From NCBI GenBank assembly GCA_900557275.1, contig USRX01000001.1, positions 1-64,000 of the forward strand: a DNA stretch of 64,000 nt. The letters run 5' to 3'. This DNA is from an uncultured Roseburia sp. (lineage in GTDB: Bacteria > Bacillota_A > Clostridia > Lachnospirales > Lachnospiraceae). The notes under the pieces were generated by a model. That model was not told where the DNA came from. It made no database searches and was given only the letters and a program-made list of their open reading frames with translations. Shown one piece after another: positions 51,551 to 60,479 of the stretch. Every line of letters begins with the position of its first letter. Position 1 is the stretch's first letter. Position numbers and translations under genes: made by a program.

Positions 51551-52054
51551 ATGTATGATGAAGTGACAGAAAAAGACATACAGCGGATGAAAGAAGAGAT
51601 CGAATACCGGAAGCTTGTTGTGCGAAAAGAAGCGCTGGAAGCAGTCAAAGAGGCGAGGGCGCAGGGTGATCTCAGTGAGAATTTCGAATACCATGCAGCA
51701 AAAAAAGATAAAAATCAGAATGAAAGCCGTATCCGTTATCTGGAGAGAATGATTAAGACCGCAAAAGTTGTGTCTGATGAATCGAAAAATGATGAGGTTG
51801 GCATTAACAACAAGGTGCAGGTCTACTTTGAAGATGATGATGAGACAGAAGAGTACACATTGGTTACAACGGTTCGTGGAAATTCATTGAAAGGTTTGAT
51901 CAGCACGGAGTCTCCCATCGGAAAAGCGATTTTAGGTCACAAAGTAGGAGAGAGGGTTTATGTAAAAGTCAATGACAATGCCGGATATTATGTGGAAATC
52001 CGCAGCATTGACAATACAGAAGACGATGGCTCTATCGGATTACGAAAGTATTGA
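51551..52054 (+). CDS. greA: Transcription elongation factor GreA
   Basis: A 167-residue Gre factor that rescues backtracked RNA polymerase. The N-terminal coiled coil contains the acidic tip in ARAQGDLSENFEYHAAKKDK, and the C-terminal FKBP-like domain includes STESPIGKAILGHKVGE. The start ATG 51551 follows GGAAGGG; an ATG 72 nt earlier in frame lacks a site and would add an atypical extension. Confidence 0.93.
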   Translation: MYDEVTEKDIQRMKEEIEYRKLVVRKEALEAVKEARAQGDLSENFEYHAAKKDKNQNESRIRYLERMIKTAKVVSDESKNDEVGINNKVQVYFEDDDETEEYTLVTTVRGNSLKGLISTESPIGKAILGHKVGERVYVKVNDNAGYYVEIRSIDNTEDDGSIGLRKY

Positions 52055-52076
52055 TTTGATTTAAAAAGAGTTAAAA

Positions 52077-52120
52077 AAGAAGGTATACATCTCTATTTAA
52101 AGAAATGTATACCTTCTTTT
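52077..52120. terminator. Terminator between greA and htpG
   Basis: AAAGAAGGTATACAT pairs with ATGTATACCTTCTTT, with T- and A-runs on both sides. It can serve both convergent genes. Confidence 0.85.
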
Positions 52121-52220
52121 GTTATTATCATTTATGGATATTTCAGTATGAAAAATGTATTTTCATAAGCATTCTGACCGCCAAAAGTGGGCAGGACAGA
52201 GATAAAATTTGCAAGCTCTG

Positions 52221-54272
52221 TTATTTTGTCAGAAGCATCATAATCTGATTGCTTCTGTCTACAAATTTCTTCATCTCATCCGGAGTAAGCGGCTGGTTGG
52301 ACAGTTTTGCCAGATCGTAGAGCTGTTCACAGAATGCCGGAACATGTTCAGAATCTTTGTTGTCCAAAATATATCTAACCAGATCGTTGCTTACGTTCAG
52401 AGTAAGTGTCTCAGATGCATTGAACATGGACGGATCCATACCGTACATATTGTACATCTTCATCATGTCTTTCATACGACGTGTCTCTTCATTTACTGTA
52501 ATGATAGAAGCGATAGAAGCATCTTTTAATTTTTCTACTTTTATATCCAAAGAATCGTTGGAAAGTGCTTTGCGGAATGTCTCAGTCAGAGCATCCTGTG
52601 CAGCTTTCAGCTCTTCTTCAGAAACTTCTTCTTTTAGTGCATCAGTTACATCAGCATCAATACGCATGAATTTATAATGCTGATTTCTGGCCTCCAGCTG
52701 GGAGATGAAAGAAGTATCGATGTTGTGGTTCAAGATGACTGCAGGCATATTCTGCTCTTTGAACATCTGGATGTACTGACCCTGCTGCTGCGGATCAGTT
52801 ACATAGTAGATGGTCTTTCTGTCGTCTTTTTCCTCTGCTGCGGAATCTTCTGCTTTTTCTTCCGCAGTATCTTCCGTATTCTCTTTTTCTTCCTCTTTTA
52901 CAAGAATTTCCGGGAGAGTAAGATATTTATCATCCAGATCTTTGAAGAGGATGTAATCATTCATCTTGTCACAGAATTTCTCATCTTTTAAGCAACCGAA
53001 TTTGATGAATGGGCTGATATCATCCCAGTATTTCTCGTAAGTTTCTTTTTCGGTCTTACACATGCCGATAAGTTTGTCTGCAACTTTTTTCGTGATGTAA
53101 TCGCTGATTTTCTTTACAAATCCATCATTCTGCAGCGCACTTCTGGATACGTTCAGCGGCAGATCCGGACAGTCGATAACGCCTTTTAACAGCATCAGGA
53201 ATTCCGGGATAACCTCTTTGATATTATCTGCGATAAATACCTGGTTGTTGTACAGTTTGATCGTACCTTCGATGGAATCATATTCGGTATTGATCTTCGG
53301 GAAGTACAGGATGCCCTTTAAGTTGAACGGATAATCCATATTCAGATGAATCCAGAACAACGGCTCTTTGTAATCATGGAAAACATTGCGGTAAAACTCT
53401 TTGTATTCTTCATCGGTACATTCGCTCGGAGTTTTTGTCCACAGCGGATGCGGCTCATTTAATGCTACCGGGCGTTTCAGAATTTTTGCTTTCTCCTGGC
53501 GAGGAGATACCTCTACAACCTCTTTTTCGCCATTCTCGTTTTCTTTCTCTTCTGTTTTGGCTTCTTCAACGATTGTCTCGATAACCGTATCTTTTTCTGT
53601 TACTTCGTCAGCAGGGATAGTCTCATATTCCGGCTCTGCGTTTTCTTTTTCCAGATAAATCTCGGTCGGCATGAAAGAACAGTATTTGGTAATGACTTCT
53701 CTTGCTCGGTATTCGTTGGAGAATTCTACACAGTCTTCATTCAGGAACAGTGTGATCTCAGTACCAACGGTTGTTTTGTCGCCGTCCTGCATATCAAATT
53801 CTGTACCGCCGTCACATTCCCAGTGTACCGGTGTGGCGCCTTCTTTATAAGAAAGGGTATCGATATGAACTTCGTCAGCTACCATGAATGCGGAGTAGAA
53901 ACCAAGTCCGAAATGACCGATAATCTGGTCATCGTTTGCTTTGTCTTTGTATTTCTCGATGAAATCAGTAGCACCGGAAAATGCGATCTGGTTGATATAT
54001 TCTTCGACTTCGTCAGCAGTCATACCAAGACCGTTATCAATGAATTTCAGAGTTTTCTCTTCCGGGTTGATGACTACGCGGATCTTAGCTTCGTAATCAT
54101 CTGGCAGGGTATATTCGCCCATCATATCAAGTTTCTTTAATTTTGTAATGGCATCGCATCCGTTAGAAATCAGCTCACGATAGAAGATATCATGATCAGA
54201 ATAGAGCCATTTTTTTATAATAGGAAAAATGTTGTCACTGTTAATGGAAAGACTTCCGTGTTTGTTACTCAT
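52221..54272 (-). CDS. htpG: Chaperone HtpG (Hsp90)
   Basis: A 683-residue Hsp90. The N-terminal ATPase domain has FYRELISNGCDAITKLKKL, DNGLGMTADEVEEYINQIAF and GHFGLGFYSAFMVAD. The middle domain has NEPHPLWTK and the catalytic-loop region LPLNVSRSALQND. A C-terminal dimerisation domain follows. Two acidic Glu/Lys-rich insertions (about residues 225-260 and 465-490) lengthen the linkers compared with E. coli HtpG. AGGAG is 10 nt before the ATG. A CIRCE element lies at its promoter. Confidence 0.96.
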   Translation of the reverse strand: MSNKHGSLSINSDNIFPIIKKWLYSDHDIFYRELISNGCDAITKLKKLDMMGEYTLPDDYEAKIRVVINPEEKTLKFIDNGLGMTADEVEEYINQIAFSGATDFIEKYKDKANDDQIIGHFGLGFYSAFMVADEVHIDTLSYKEGATPVHWECDGGTEFDMQDGDKTTVGTEITLFLNEDCVEFSNEYRAREVITKYCSFMPTEIYLEKENAEPEYETIPADEVTEKDTVIETIVEEAKTEEKENENGEKEVVEVSPRQEKAKILKRPVALNEPHPLWTKTPSECTDEEYKEFYRNVFHDYKEPLFWIHLNMDYPFNLKGILYFPKINTEYDSIEGTIKLYNNQVFIADNIKEVIPEFLMLLKGVIDCPDLPLNVSRSALQNDGFVKKISDYITKKVADKLIGMCKTEKETYEKYWDDISPFIKFGCLKDEKFCDKMNDYILFKDLDDKYLTLPEILVKEEEKENTEDTAEEKAEDSAAEEKDDRKTIYYVTDPQQQGQYIQMFKEQNMPAVILNHNIDTSFISQLEARNQHYKFMRIDADVTDALKEEVSEEELKAAQDALTETFRKALSNDSLDIKVEKLKDASIASIITVNEETRRMKDMMKMYNMYGMDPSMFNASETLTLNVSNDLVRYILDNKDSEHVPAFCEQLYDLAKLSNQPLTPDEMKKFVDRSNQIMMLLTK

Positions 54273-54475
54273 AATACATCACTCCTGTAAGTTATTATTT
54301 TTGTAATCGTTCTGTCAGAGAACAGCTACTTTTGATTTTTATTTTTCATGATGGAAAATTCTGTTTCTGTCATATGTGAAAATTGTAGATAGTTATAACA
54401 TCACATAAGGGCTTCTGGTATGCGATAAATAAAAAATTGTACCTGAAACAGTTCCAATGAAAATGTTCTAATAGA

Positions 54476-54504
54476 ACTATAATACCGGATTTTGAAAAAG
54501 TCAA
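54476..54504 (-). promoter_or_regulatory. Predicted promoter of htpG
   Basis: On the minus strand TTGACT (54504-54499) and TATAGT (54481-54476) are 17 nt apart, just downstream of the CIRCE element, giving a leader of about 200 nt. Confidence 0.65.
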
Positions 54505-54511
54505 TAGAAAA

Positions 54512-54538
54512 TTAGCACTCTTTTTAGTTGAGTGCTAA
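54512..54538. promoter_or_regulatory. CIRCE operator (HrcA binding site)
   Basis: TTAGCACTC-N9-GAGTGCTAA, a perfect match to the CIRCE consensus. It sits 7 bp upstream of the htpG -35 box and also between htpG and the divergent aldo/keto reductase. Confidence 0.93.
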
Positions 54539-54597
54539 CAAAATAATGAAAGTGTAAGAAGAATAAAGTATGTATATCACAGTTTAACGGAGTTGGT

Positions 54598-54627
54598 TTG
54601 ACGCTCCCTGTTTTTCTGTGCTACAAT
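54598..54627 (+). promoter_or_regulatory. Predicted promoter of the aldo/keto reductase gene
   Basis: TTGACG (54598-54603) and TACAAT (54622-54627) are 18 nt apart, 84 bp before the ATG. Confidence 0.55.
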
Positions 54628-54711
54628 ATTTAAAAAAATGGGTATTTTATAGTAAGAGTATTTGGGCGAAAAATACTTTTTATATAAATATAAGCAGGAA
54701 ACGGAGAACTC

Positions 54712-55890
54712 ATGCAATATCGTTTGGACAAAAAGGGAAATCAAATATCGACGCTGGCTTTTGGCTGCATGCGTTTTACAAAGGAAAATGGAAAGATTGA
54801 TCTTGATAAGGCGGAATCAGAAATACTGGAAGCTATCAAGCTTGGCGTCAACTATTTTGATACTGCATATATTTACAACGGAAGTGAAGAGGCTATCGGA
54901 AAGATCTTTGAGCGGAACCATTGCCGGGAGCAGATCTATATCGCAGATAAGCTTCCTCATTATCTGATCAAGTCAAAGACAGGCTTGGAAAAGACATTTC
55001 AGGAGCAGTTGCGCAGACTCAGGACAGATTACATTGACTTTTATCTGATGCATATGCTGACCAATGTGGAAAGCTGGGAGAAGCTGAAATCTCTTGGCAT
55101 CGAACAGTGGATCGCGGAAAAGAAATCCAGCGGACAGATACACCGGATCGGATTTTCCTATCATGGAAATACGCAGGATTTTTGTGACCTGATCGATGTT
55201 TATGACTGGGATTTTTGCATGATCCAGTATAACTATCTGGATGAGAACAGTCAGGCGGGACGGCGGGGATTGCATTATGCCGCAGAACGTGGGATACCGG
55301 TTATGATTATGGAACCGTTGCGAGGTGGAAAACTGGTCAATCTGCTGCCGGAAGATGCAAAACAGAAAGTGTCAGAACATCCATCTGGAAGAAGTGCGGC
55401 GGAATGGGCATTCCGCTGGCTCTGGAACCAGCCGGAAGTGACGACCGTGCTGTCAGGAATGAATTCAGTAGAAATGGTACAGGAAAACTGCCGTGCAGCA
55501 TCAGAGACGAAGGCTGGTTCTTTTACGGTAGAAGAAGAGCAGTTTATTGATTCCCTGCGGGATGACATCAATCACAGTATGAAAGTGGGGTGTACCGGAT
55601 GCGGCTATTGTATGCCCTGTCCGAAAGGAGTGGATATTCCCGGCGCATTCAGTTTTTATAATCTGATCTACAGTGAGAACAAACGGGTGGCGAGAAGAGG
55701 ATACATGCAATGTACTACTTTCCGTCAGACACCCACCAGTGCGTCCCTGTGCGTGGGATGTGGAAAATGTGAGCAGCACTGTCCCCAGAGTATTGAGATC
55801 CGTAAGGAATTGAAAAATGCTTCCAGAGAACTGGAGAACATAACCTATCGGTTTGTGAGAGGCGTGATTCATTTGTTACATCTATGGTAG
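54712..55890 (+). CDS. Aldo/keto reductase with C-terminal ferredoxin domain
   Basis: A 392-residue fusion. Residues 1-270 are an aldo/keto reductase barrel: STLAFGCMRF, NYFDTAYIYNGSEEAIG (catalytic Asp and Tyr), DKLPHYL (Lys) and FYLMHML (His). The C-terminus carries two Cys motifs, CTGCGYCMPCPKG and CVGCGKCEQHCPQ, that would hold two [4Fe-4S] clusters. This fusion is common in clostridia and is annotated only as an Fe-S oxidoreductase; the substrate is unknown. ACGGAGA precedes the ATG. Confidence 0.92.
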   Translation: MQYRLDKKGNQISTLAFGCMRFTKENGKIDLDKAESEILEAIKLGVNYFDTAYIYNGSEEAIGKIFERNHCREQIYIADKLPHYLIKSKTGLEKTFQEQLRRLRTDYIDFYLMHMLTNVESWEKLKSLGIEQWIAEKKSSGQIHRIGFSYHGNTQDFCDLIDVYDWDFCMIQYNYLDENSQAGRRGLHYAAERGIPVMIMEPLRGGKLVNLLPEDAKQKVSEHPSGRSAAEWAFRWLWNQPEVTTVLSGMNSVEMVQENCRAASETKAGSFTVEEEQFIDSLRDDINHSMKVGCTGCGYCMPCPKGVDIPGAFSFYNLIYSENKRVARRGYMQCTTFRQTPTSASLCVGCGKCEQHCPQSIEIRKELKNASRELENITYRFVRGVIHLLHLW

Positions 55891-56066
55891 CAGATAAAGA
55901 TAATGACTTAAAAAATGTGGTTTTATCGGTTTACTGAAAAATATGTATGAATCACTGCTTTTAGGAAACAAATAAAGCTAATACGGATAGACAGTATGTT
56001 TAAATACTTAAAATAATCTTATTCTTTTACAGAAATATGGAAAGTGTATAAACAATATGATAAAAT

Positions 56067-56104
56067 ACAGATGTTGGGTAATACAGATTTTTCTCAACAT
56101 CTGT
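56067..56104. repeat. 10-bp inverted repeat in the gap after the reductase gene
   Basis: ACAGATGTTG and CAACATCTGT pair perfectly around 18 nt without a T-run. The 395-bp region 55891-56285 holds no other feature I can support. Confidence 0.45.
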
Positions 56105-56285
56105 AACTGATATTTGATCGTTTAATGGATATCTTTTACTGTAAGACAAATTGTTTTGTGTTAATGTCAAGATGCAAAACAGGGTGTAGCTAAGAAACAG
56201 TATTATGGTTTTCTTACAGTCAGGCATGGTATTTTTGCAGATGAATTTTTTGCCAGATACTGTAGGGGAAAGAAGGGAGTTAATT

Positions 56286-56966
56286 ATGAAATATAATATT
56301 CAAGGTGATAATTTACCGGTTGTAATCTGTGAACTGGATGCAAATGAAAGCATGATCACAGAGCGTGGGGCCATGGCATGGATGTCTCCAAATATGAGGA
56401 TGGAGACAAAGACAAGTGGAATCGGAAAGGGTATGGGACGTATGTTTTCCGGTGATTCTTTCTTCCAGAACATTTATACAGCACAGGGCGGTAATGGCAT
56501 GATTGCTTTTGCAAGCTGTTTTCCGGGCAAGATCATACCGTTTCAGGTAGGGGCTGGACAGGAATACATACTTCAGAAACGTGCATTTCTGGCATCGGAA
56601 GCAGGAGTAAAGCTGTCCGTGCATTTCCGCAAAAAGATTGGAAGCGGTCTGTTTGGAGGAGAAGGATTTATCATGCAGAAGGTTTCCGGAAATGGAATCG
56701 TCTTTGCGGAGTTTGACGGAAGCATCGTAGAATACGAGCTGGCAGCAGGACAGAAGATTGTGGTAGACACCGGTAATCTGGCTGCGATGAGCGCCAGCTG
56801 TCAGATGGATATCCAGACAGTTCCGGGAGTAAAAAATGTACTCTTTGGTGGGGAGGGACTGTTTAATACGGTCGTGACTGGTCCTGGGCATGTATGGCTG
56901 CAGACAATGCCGATCAGTTCTGTGGCAAATTCATTAAGACCGTATCTGCCGTCTGGTAATAACTAG
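56286..56966 (+). CDS. AIM24 family protein (TIGR00266-type)
   Basis: A 226-residue beta-rich protein of the AIM24/TIGR00266 family, named after a mitochondrial protein; its bacterial role is unknown. Typical features are the early CELDANESMITERGAMAWMS, NIYTAQGGNGMIAFA, FPGKIIPFQ and the late GEGLFNTVVTGPGHVWLQTM. There is no signal peptide. Start ATG 56286 is behind AAGGGAG; an in-frame ATG 81 nt upstream lacks a site. Monocistronic. Confidence 0.88.
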   Translation: MKYNIQGDNLPVVICELDANESMITERGAMAWMSPNMRMETKTSGIGKGMGRMFSGDSFFQNIYTAQGGNGMIAFASCFPGKIIPFQVGAGQEYILQKRAFLASEAGVKLSVHFRKKIGSGLFGGEGFIMQKVSGNGIVFAEFDGSIVEYELAAGQKIVVDTGNLAAMSASCQMDIQTVPGVKNVLFGGEGLFNTVVTGPGHVWLQTMPISSVANSLRPYLPSGNN

Positions 56967-57128
56967 AATAACAGGAGGAATGGAGTGTGAAGAAGCCCAT
57001 CCGCAGCATATTGCGATTCTGGAAAATCTGGAGAAGGTGTACAGAGTTTTTTATGTGTGGATTAGGAATACATATGTGAAAGATTATACGTGACAAAAAT
57101 ATAAATATAATAAAAATATAGACATAAT

Positions 57129-57189
57129 AAAAATACCTGCAGACAGGCACAGGAATAAATTTTCTGAGTTGCCGTCTGCAGGTATTTTT
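57129..57189. terminator. Bidirectional terminator
   Basis: AAAAATACCTGCAGAC pairs perfectly with GTCTGCAGGTATTTTT around a 29-nt loop. It lies between the convergent AIM24-family and PucR-type genes. Confidence 0.85.
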
Positions 57190-57248
57190 GCTTGCTACTG
57201 GAAAGGAAATCTGTTTAAACAGATCCGTTTTTAAATAAAACAATGAAA

Positions 57249-58808
57249 TTATTGATCTGTAGCATCCGGCCGGTTCATCTCATAAGACAGGATTAGATAC
57301 ATCCGTTCCCGGTAATCGTCAAAGTTATCTCCAATAAGGGAATAGATTTTTTTAAAACGGTAAACGAGAGAAGTCCGGTGCATATCCATAGCCTCTGCCG
57401 TTACCACAAGATTTCGTTCATGGGTCAGATACATATATACCGTATAAGCCAGTTCCGAATGATGTTCCTTGTCGTAATCCAGCAGAAACTGCATCTTTGG
57501 ATGACAGAAGGTCCAGCTGGATTCATTAATGGTAAAGGAATTCAGCAGATGCTCCAGATAATATTGCTCATAGGAGAACAGGTTTGGTGCATTATCTTTA
57601 CACATGCCAAGTTCGATGGCGCGCAGTGCCTGATTATAATATTCTTCCAGATTCAGGATATCCTGAAAACAGTTACTGAGACCGGCATACAGACCATTTT
57701 CTACACAAAGTTTTTGCAATGTTTCGTTGTATTCTTTCGGGATCAGCTGATGAGAAGGCATGGTAATGATGACAATCAGCTGTCCGTTGTATATAACGGT
57801 CTTTAAATATGGAATCCGGCTTTCCAGTATATTCCGCACATGTCTTGCATTGATGGTTTCCAGACTTTTGGCAATTTCGATTACTATACAGTAGTTATTT
57901 CCGGCAAAGTCATCTTTCACATAGTTCAGCTTTCCGATGGAAGAACGATCCGCTGCCACTTTATGATCCAGAAGATCCCGGATAAAATACTCGTAATTGA
58001 ATCCACGGGAGTTCTGAATGAACGAATCTTTCTTCATCTGTTCACAGATATATTTTTTCAGTGTCAGGAGAAGCTCAGAGTCAATGGGCTCAAAGGGTTT
58101 ATTGACTGCAGAGACTACGATATGTCCCAGATCTTTGCTGGTATCAATGGAACAATAGAGCTGTTCGTACCCAAGTTCTTCATTAAAGGCCTGAATCGGG
58201 ATCTCGCTTCGTTTGACTTTTTCATGAATATTGTTCTGACGGCTGGCCATTTTAAAGTCTCGGTCAGTAAAGCCCTTTTTCTCCAAAATACGGTCAGTAA
58301 AATTTTGCCCCTTCAGATGATCAAATGGAGCTGCAATCAAATTAAAGTTGGTATCAAAAACAAATACCGGATTTCCAAATACGCGATAAGAGTATTCCAC
58401 AGCAGGTTGCAGCCCATTGTCAAAAGCGAGAAAATCCAGCAGTGTGGAGCCGTAGTAGCTGGCACCGCATTGAATGTGAAAATAATTCTGCAGAATACTG
58501 TAGATGTTTTCCGGCTGTTCACACGTTACAAATAAGATGCTTAAGCTATCTGGGAACTGTCCGGACAGAGCATCGGCATCGGTATCCGTTGGAAGGATGC
58601 AGACGATATGCATGTGTTCAATGTAAGGAAAGGAAAGCAGTTCTTCTCCATAACGACAGGCATACAGGGTATGCATATTTAACGGTTCCGGCGCATCTGT
58701 CAGCTTGTACCAGCCGGTCAGGGCATGGGTCTCATCTGAAGATGTCAGCGTGACGGGATAGCCTGCATCTGTCAGCAGGCGCTGTATATTTTTTAATCCT
58801 ATGTACAT
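57249..58808 (-). CDS. PucR/CdaR-type transcriptional regulator
   Basis: A 519-residue regulator. An N-terminal sensor region is followed by a GGDEF-like/CdaR middle segment (NYCIVIEIAKSLETINARH onward). The C-terminal PucR helix-turn-helix is NLVVTAEAMDMHRTSLVYRF KKI, with the recognition helix near residue 490. GGAGG lies 10 nt before ATG 58808; the longer frame from 58859 lacks a site. It diverges from the thiolase/OB-ACP genes, and PucR-type proteins usually activate neighbouring catabolic operons, so that is the likely target. Confidence 0.88.
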   Translation of the reverse strand: MYIGLKNIQRLLTDAGYPVTLTSSDETHALTGWYKLTDAPEPLNMHTLYACRYGEELLSFPYIEHMHIVCILPTDTDADALSGQFPDSLSILFVTCEQPENIYSILQNYFHIQCGASYYGSTLLDFLAFDNGLQPAVEYSYRVFGNPVFVFDTNFNLIAAPFDHLKGQNFTDRILEKKGFTDRDFKMASRQNNIHEKVKRSEIPIQAFNEELGYEQLYCSIDTSKDLGHIVVSAVNKPFEPIDSELLLTLKKYICEQMKKDSFIQNSRGFNYEYFIRDLLDHKVAADRSSIGKLNYVKDDFAGNNYCIVIEIAKSLETINARHVRNILESRIPYLKTVIYNGQLIVIITMPSHQLIPKEYNETLQKLCVENGLYAGLSNCFQDILNLEEYYNQALRAIELGMCKDNAPNLFSYEQYYLEHLLNSFTINESSWTFCHPKMQFLLDYDKEHHSELAYTVYMYLTHERNLVVTAEAMDMHRTSLVYRFKKIYSLIGDNFDDYRERMYLILSYEMNRPDATDQ

Positions 58809-59168
58809 ATGTGAAAACCTCCGTAAAAATAATGAAGATGTGCTCTCGGAACAAAGCATCGATTTACGATTCGATCAGATGTAATACATCCATATATTAT
58901 GTAGGCATTATACATTAAATTTATATAAATGTACAAGCTATAAAGCCTATCCTACAATTATGTAGAAAAATGAGCAGTGTTTTCCTTGTTATCATACAAA
59001 CGCTTGCTGCTTTATTTTTTATACAATAATACCAGAACAGATAACTGTTAAAATAAAGTATGCACTTGGAATTTTCTGCGTGAAAATCTGACCGGAAGGA
59101 AGATTCCCGACCGGAAAGCCCATGGAAAGAAAATTTCGAGTGTATAAAAAAGATAAGGAGAATGAACG
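58809..59168. promoter_or_regulatory. Divergent control region between the PucR-type gene and the thiolase operon
   Basis: A 360-bp AT-rich region. ATTATGTAG occurs twice (58896-58904 and 58957-58965); the second copy is within the palindromic CTACAATTATGTAG. TGTAGG and CCTACA flank the interval in inverted orientation. A TACAAT -10-like box lies near 59023. GACCGGAA is repeated at about 59089 and 59114 in the leader. Confidence 0.45.
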
Positions 59169-60467
59169 ATGAGCTTTAATGATAATCTTCCAAAATTAAA
59201 ACCATTCAGCAGAAGCGTTTCTATTATCGGCGTTGGTGCAACACCGTTTATCCGTATTCTGGATGATCCGTCTGTAGATGGCATGAACGAGCAGGAGCTG
59301 TTTGCATATGCAGCAAGAGATGCTATGAAAGATGCAGGCGTAGATGGAAGTGACGTGGAATTTTATATCCATGGACAGGCAGGACCGGGCTGGACCAGTA
59401 ACCTTGCTACTCCAAATATGCATGTAGCAAACTGGATCGGCATGAAGGGAAAAGGTTCTTATCATCACAGTGAGGCATGTGCAACTGGATATGTAGGTAT
59501 TGAGACTGCGGTATCTCTTGTTGCATCCGGACAGTATGACATGGTATTAAGCGGATGTATTGAGACCCCATATTCCATCGCATATCCGACCAGAGTAGTT
59601 ACAAAACGACGATTTGGAACAGATGCCATTTTCCACGACGTACTTGCTTCCACACAGTGCAGAGATTATACATTATTTACTCGTGGTTCTTTGCCATTTA
59701 ATTCCGAGTCCTGGCTGGATTATTATATCAAAGAAAACAATGTCAGTGCAGAAGATGTGGATGCGATGATGACAGCGTTATCCATCAACTGCCGCCGTGC
59801 AGCTGCTTTGAATCCCCTCAGTACGATTACCAATAATACTTATGAAGAACTGGCGGCGGCAAATGGAATGGATTCTGCATATGAGTATCTTCATTCAAAA
59901 TTTAATCCGTTGATTGGTAAATATATGAGAGGCTCTCATTTTGAACAGCGTTGTGACGGTGCAGCAGCGGTTGTTGTATGCCCGACTGAGCTGGCTTACA
60001 AATATACTGATCATCCGATTGAGATTCTCGGTATTGGACATTCAAATGTAGAAGCAGGAAATCCTCGAAACGAGATGTATGCGACACAAAATGCTTATCG
60101 TCAGGTAAAAGAACTGACAGGTCTGACCGGCGCTGACATGGATATTTTCCTGGCAAATGATTTCTACAATCAGTCCGAATTCCTTTCCGCAGAAACCTGT
60201 GAGTATCTTCCGAAAGGGGAAGGATGGCAGTATACAAAAGAAGGTCGTATCGCATTTGACGGAGACCGTCCGATCAATACAAATGGCGGTCGTTGTCAGT
60301 ATGGTCATGCAGCGGGAGCTTCCGGATTACATGATGTATACGAAGCAGTTCATCAGATGCGTGGCGATGCAGGAGCAACACAGGTTCAGCATGATGTAAA
60401 ACGTGCAATGCTTCGTGGATTTGGCGGAAGTCAGAATGTATTGAACATCATGATGGAGAGAAAATAG
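59169..60467 (+). CDS. Thiolase-like acyltransferase/aldolase (lipid-transfer/PhlC-type)
   Basis: A 432-residue thiolase-fold enzyme. The active-site Cys104 is in YHHSEACATGYVG, and the C-terminal catalytic His380 is in RCQYGHAAGASG, followed by GFGGSQNV. It belongs to the non-classical branch (SCPx/Ltp2/PhlC-like) that pairs with a zinc-ribbon/OB-fold protein, here encoded 12 bp downstream. Characterised pairs act as C-acyltransferases or as retro-aldolases on CoA thioesters. AAGGAG precedes the ATG. The ACP fusion in its partner suggests an ACP-bound rather than CoA-bound substrate (inference). Confidence 0.85.
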   Translation: MSFNDNLPKLKPFSRSVSIIGVGATPFIRILDDPSVDGMNEQELFAYAARDAMKDAGVDGSDVEFYIHGQAGPGWTSNLATPNMHVANWIGMKGKGSYHHSEACATGYVGIETAVSLVASGQYDMVLSGCIETPYSIAYPTRVVTKRRFGTDAIFHDVLASTQCRDYTLFTRGSLPFNSESWLDYYIKENNVSAEDVDAMMTALSINCRRAAALNPLSTITNNTYEELAAANGMDSAYEYLHSKFNPLIGKYMRGSHFEQRCDGAAAVVVCPTELAYKYTDHPIEILGIGHSNVEAGNPRNEMYATQNAYRQVKELTGLTGADMDIFLANDFYNQSEFLSAETCEYLPKGEGWQYTKEGRIAFDGDRPINTNGGRCQYGHAAGASGLHDVYEAVHQMRGDAGATQVQHDVKRAMLRGFGGSQNVLNIMMERK

Positions 60468-60479
60468 GAGAGGAGGAAG

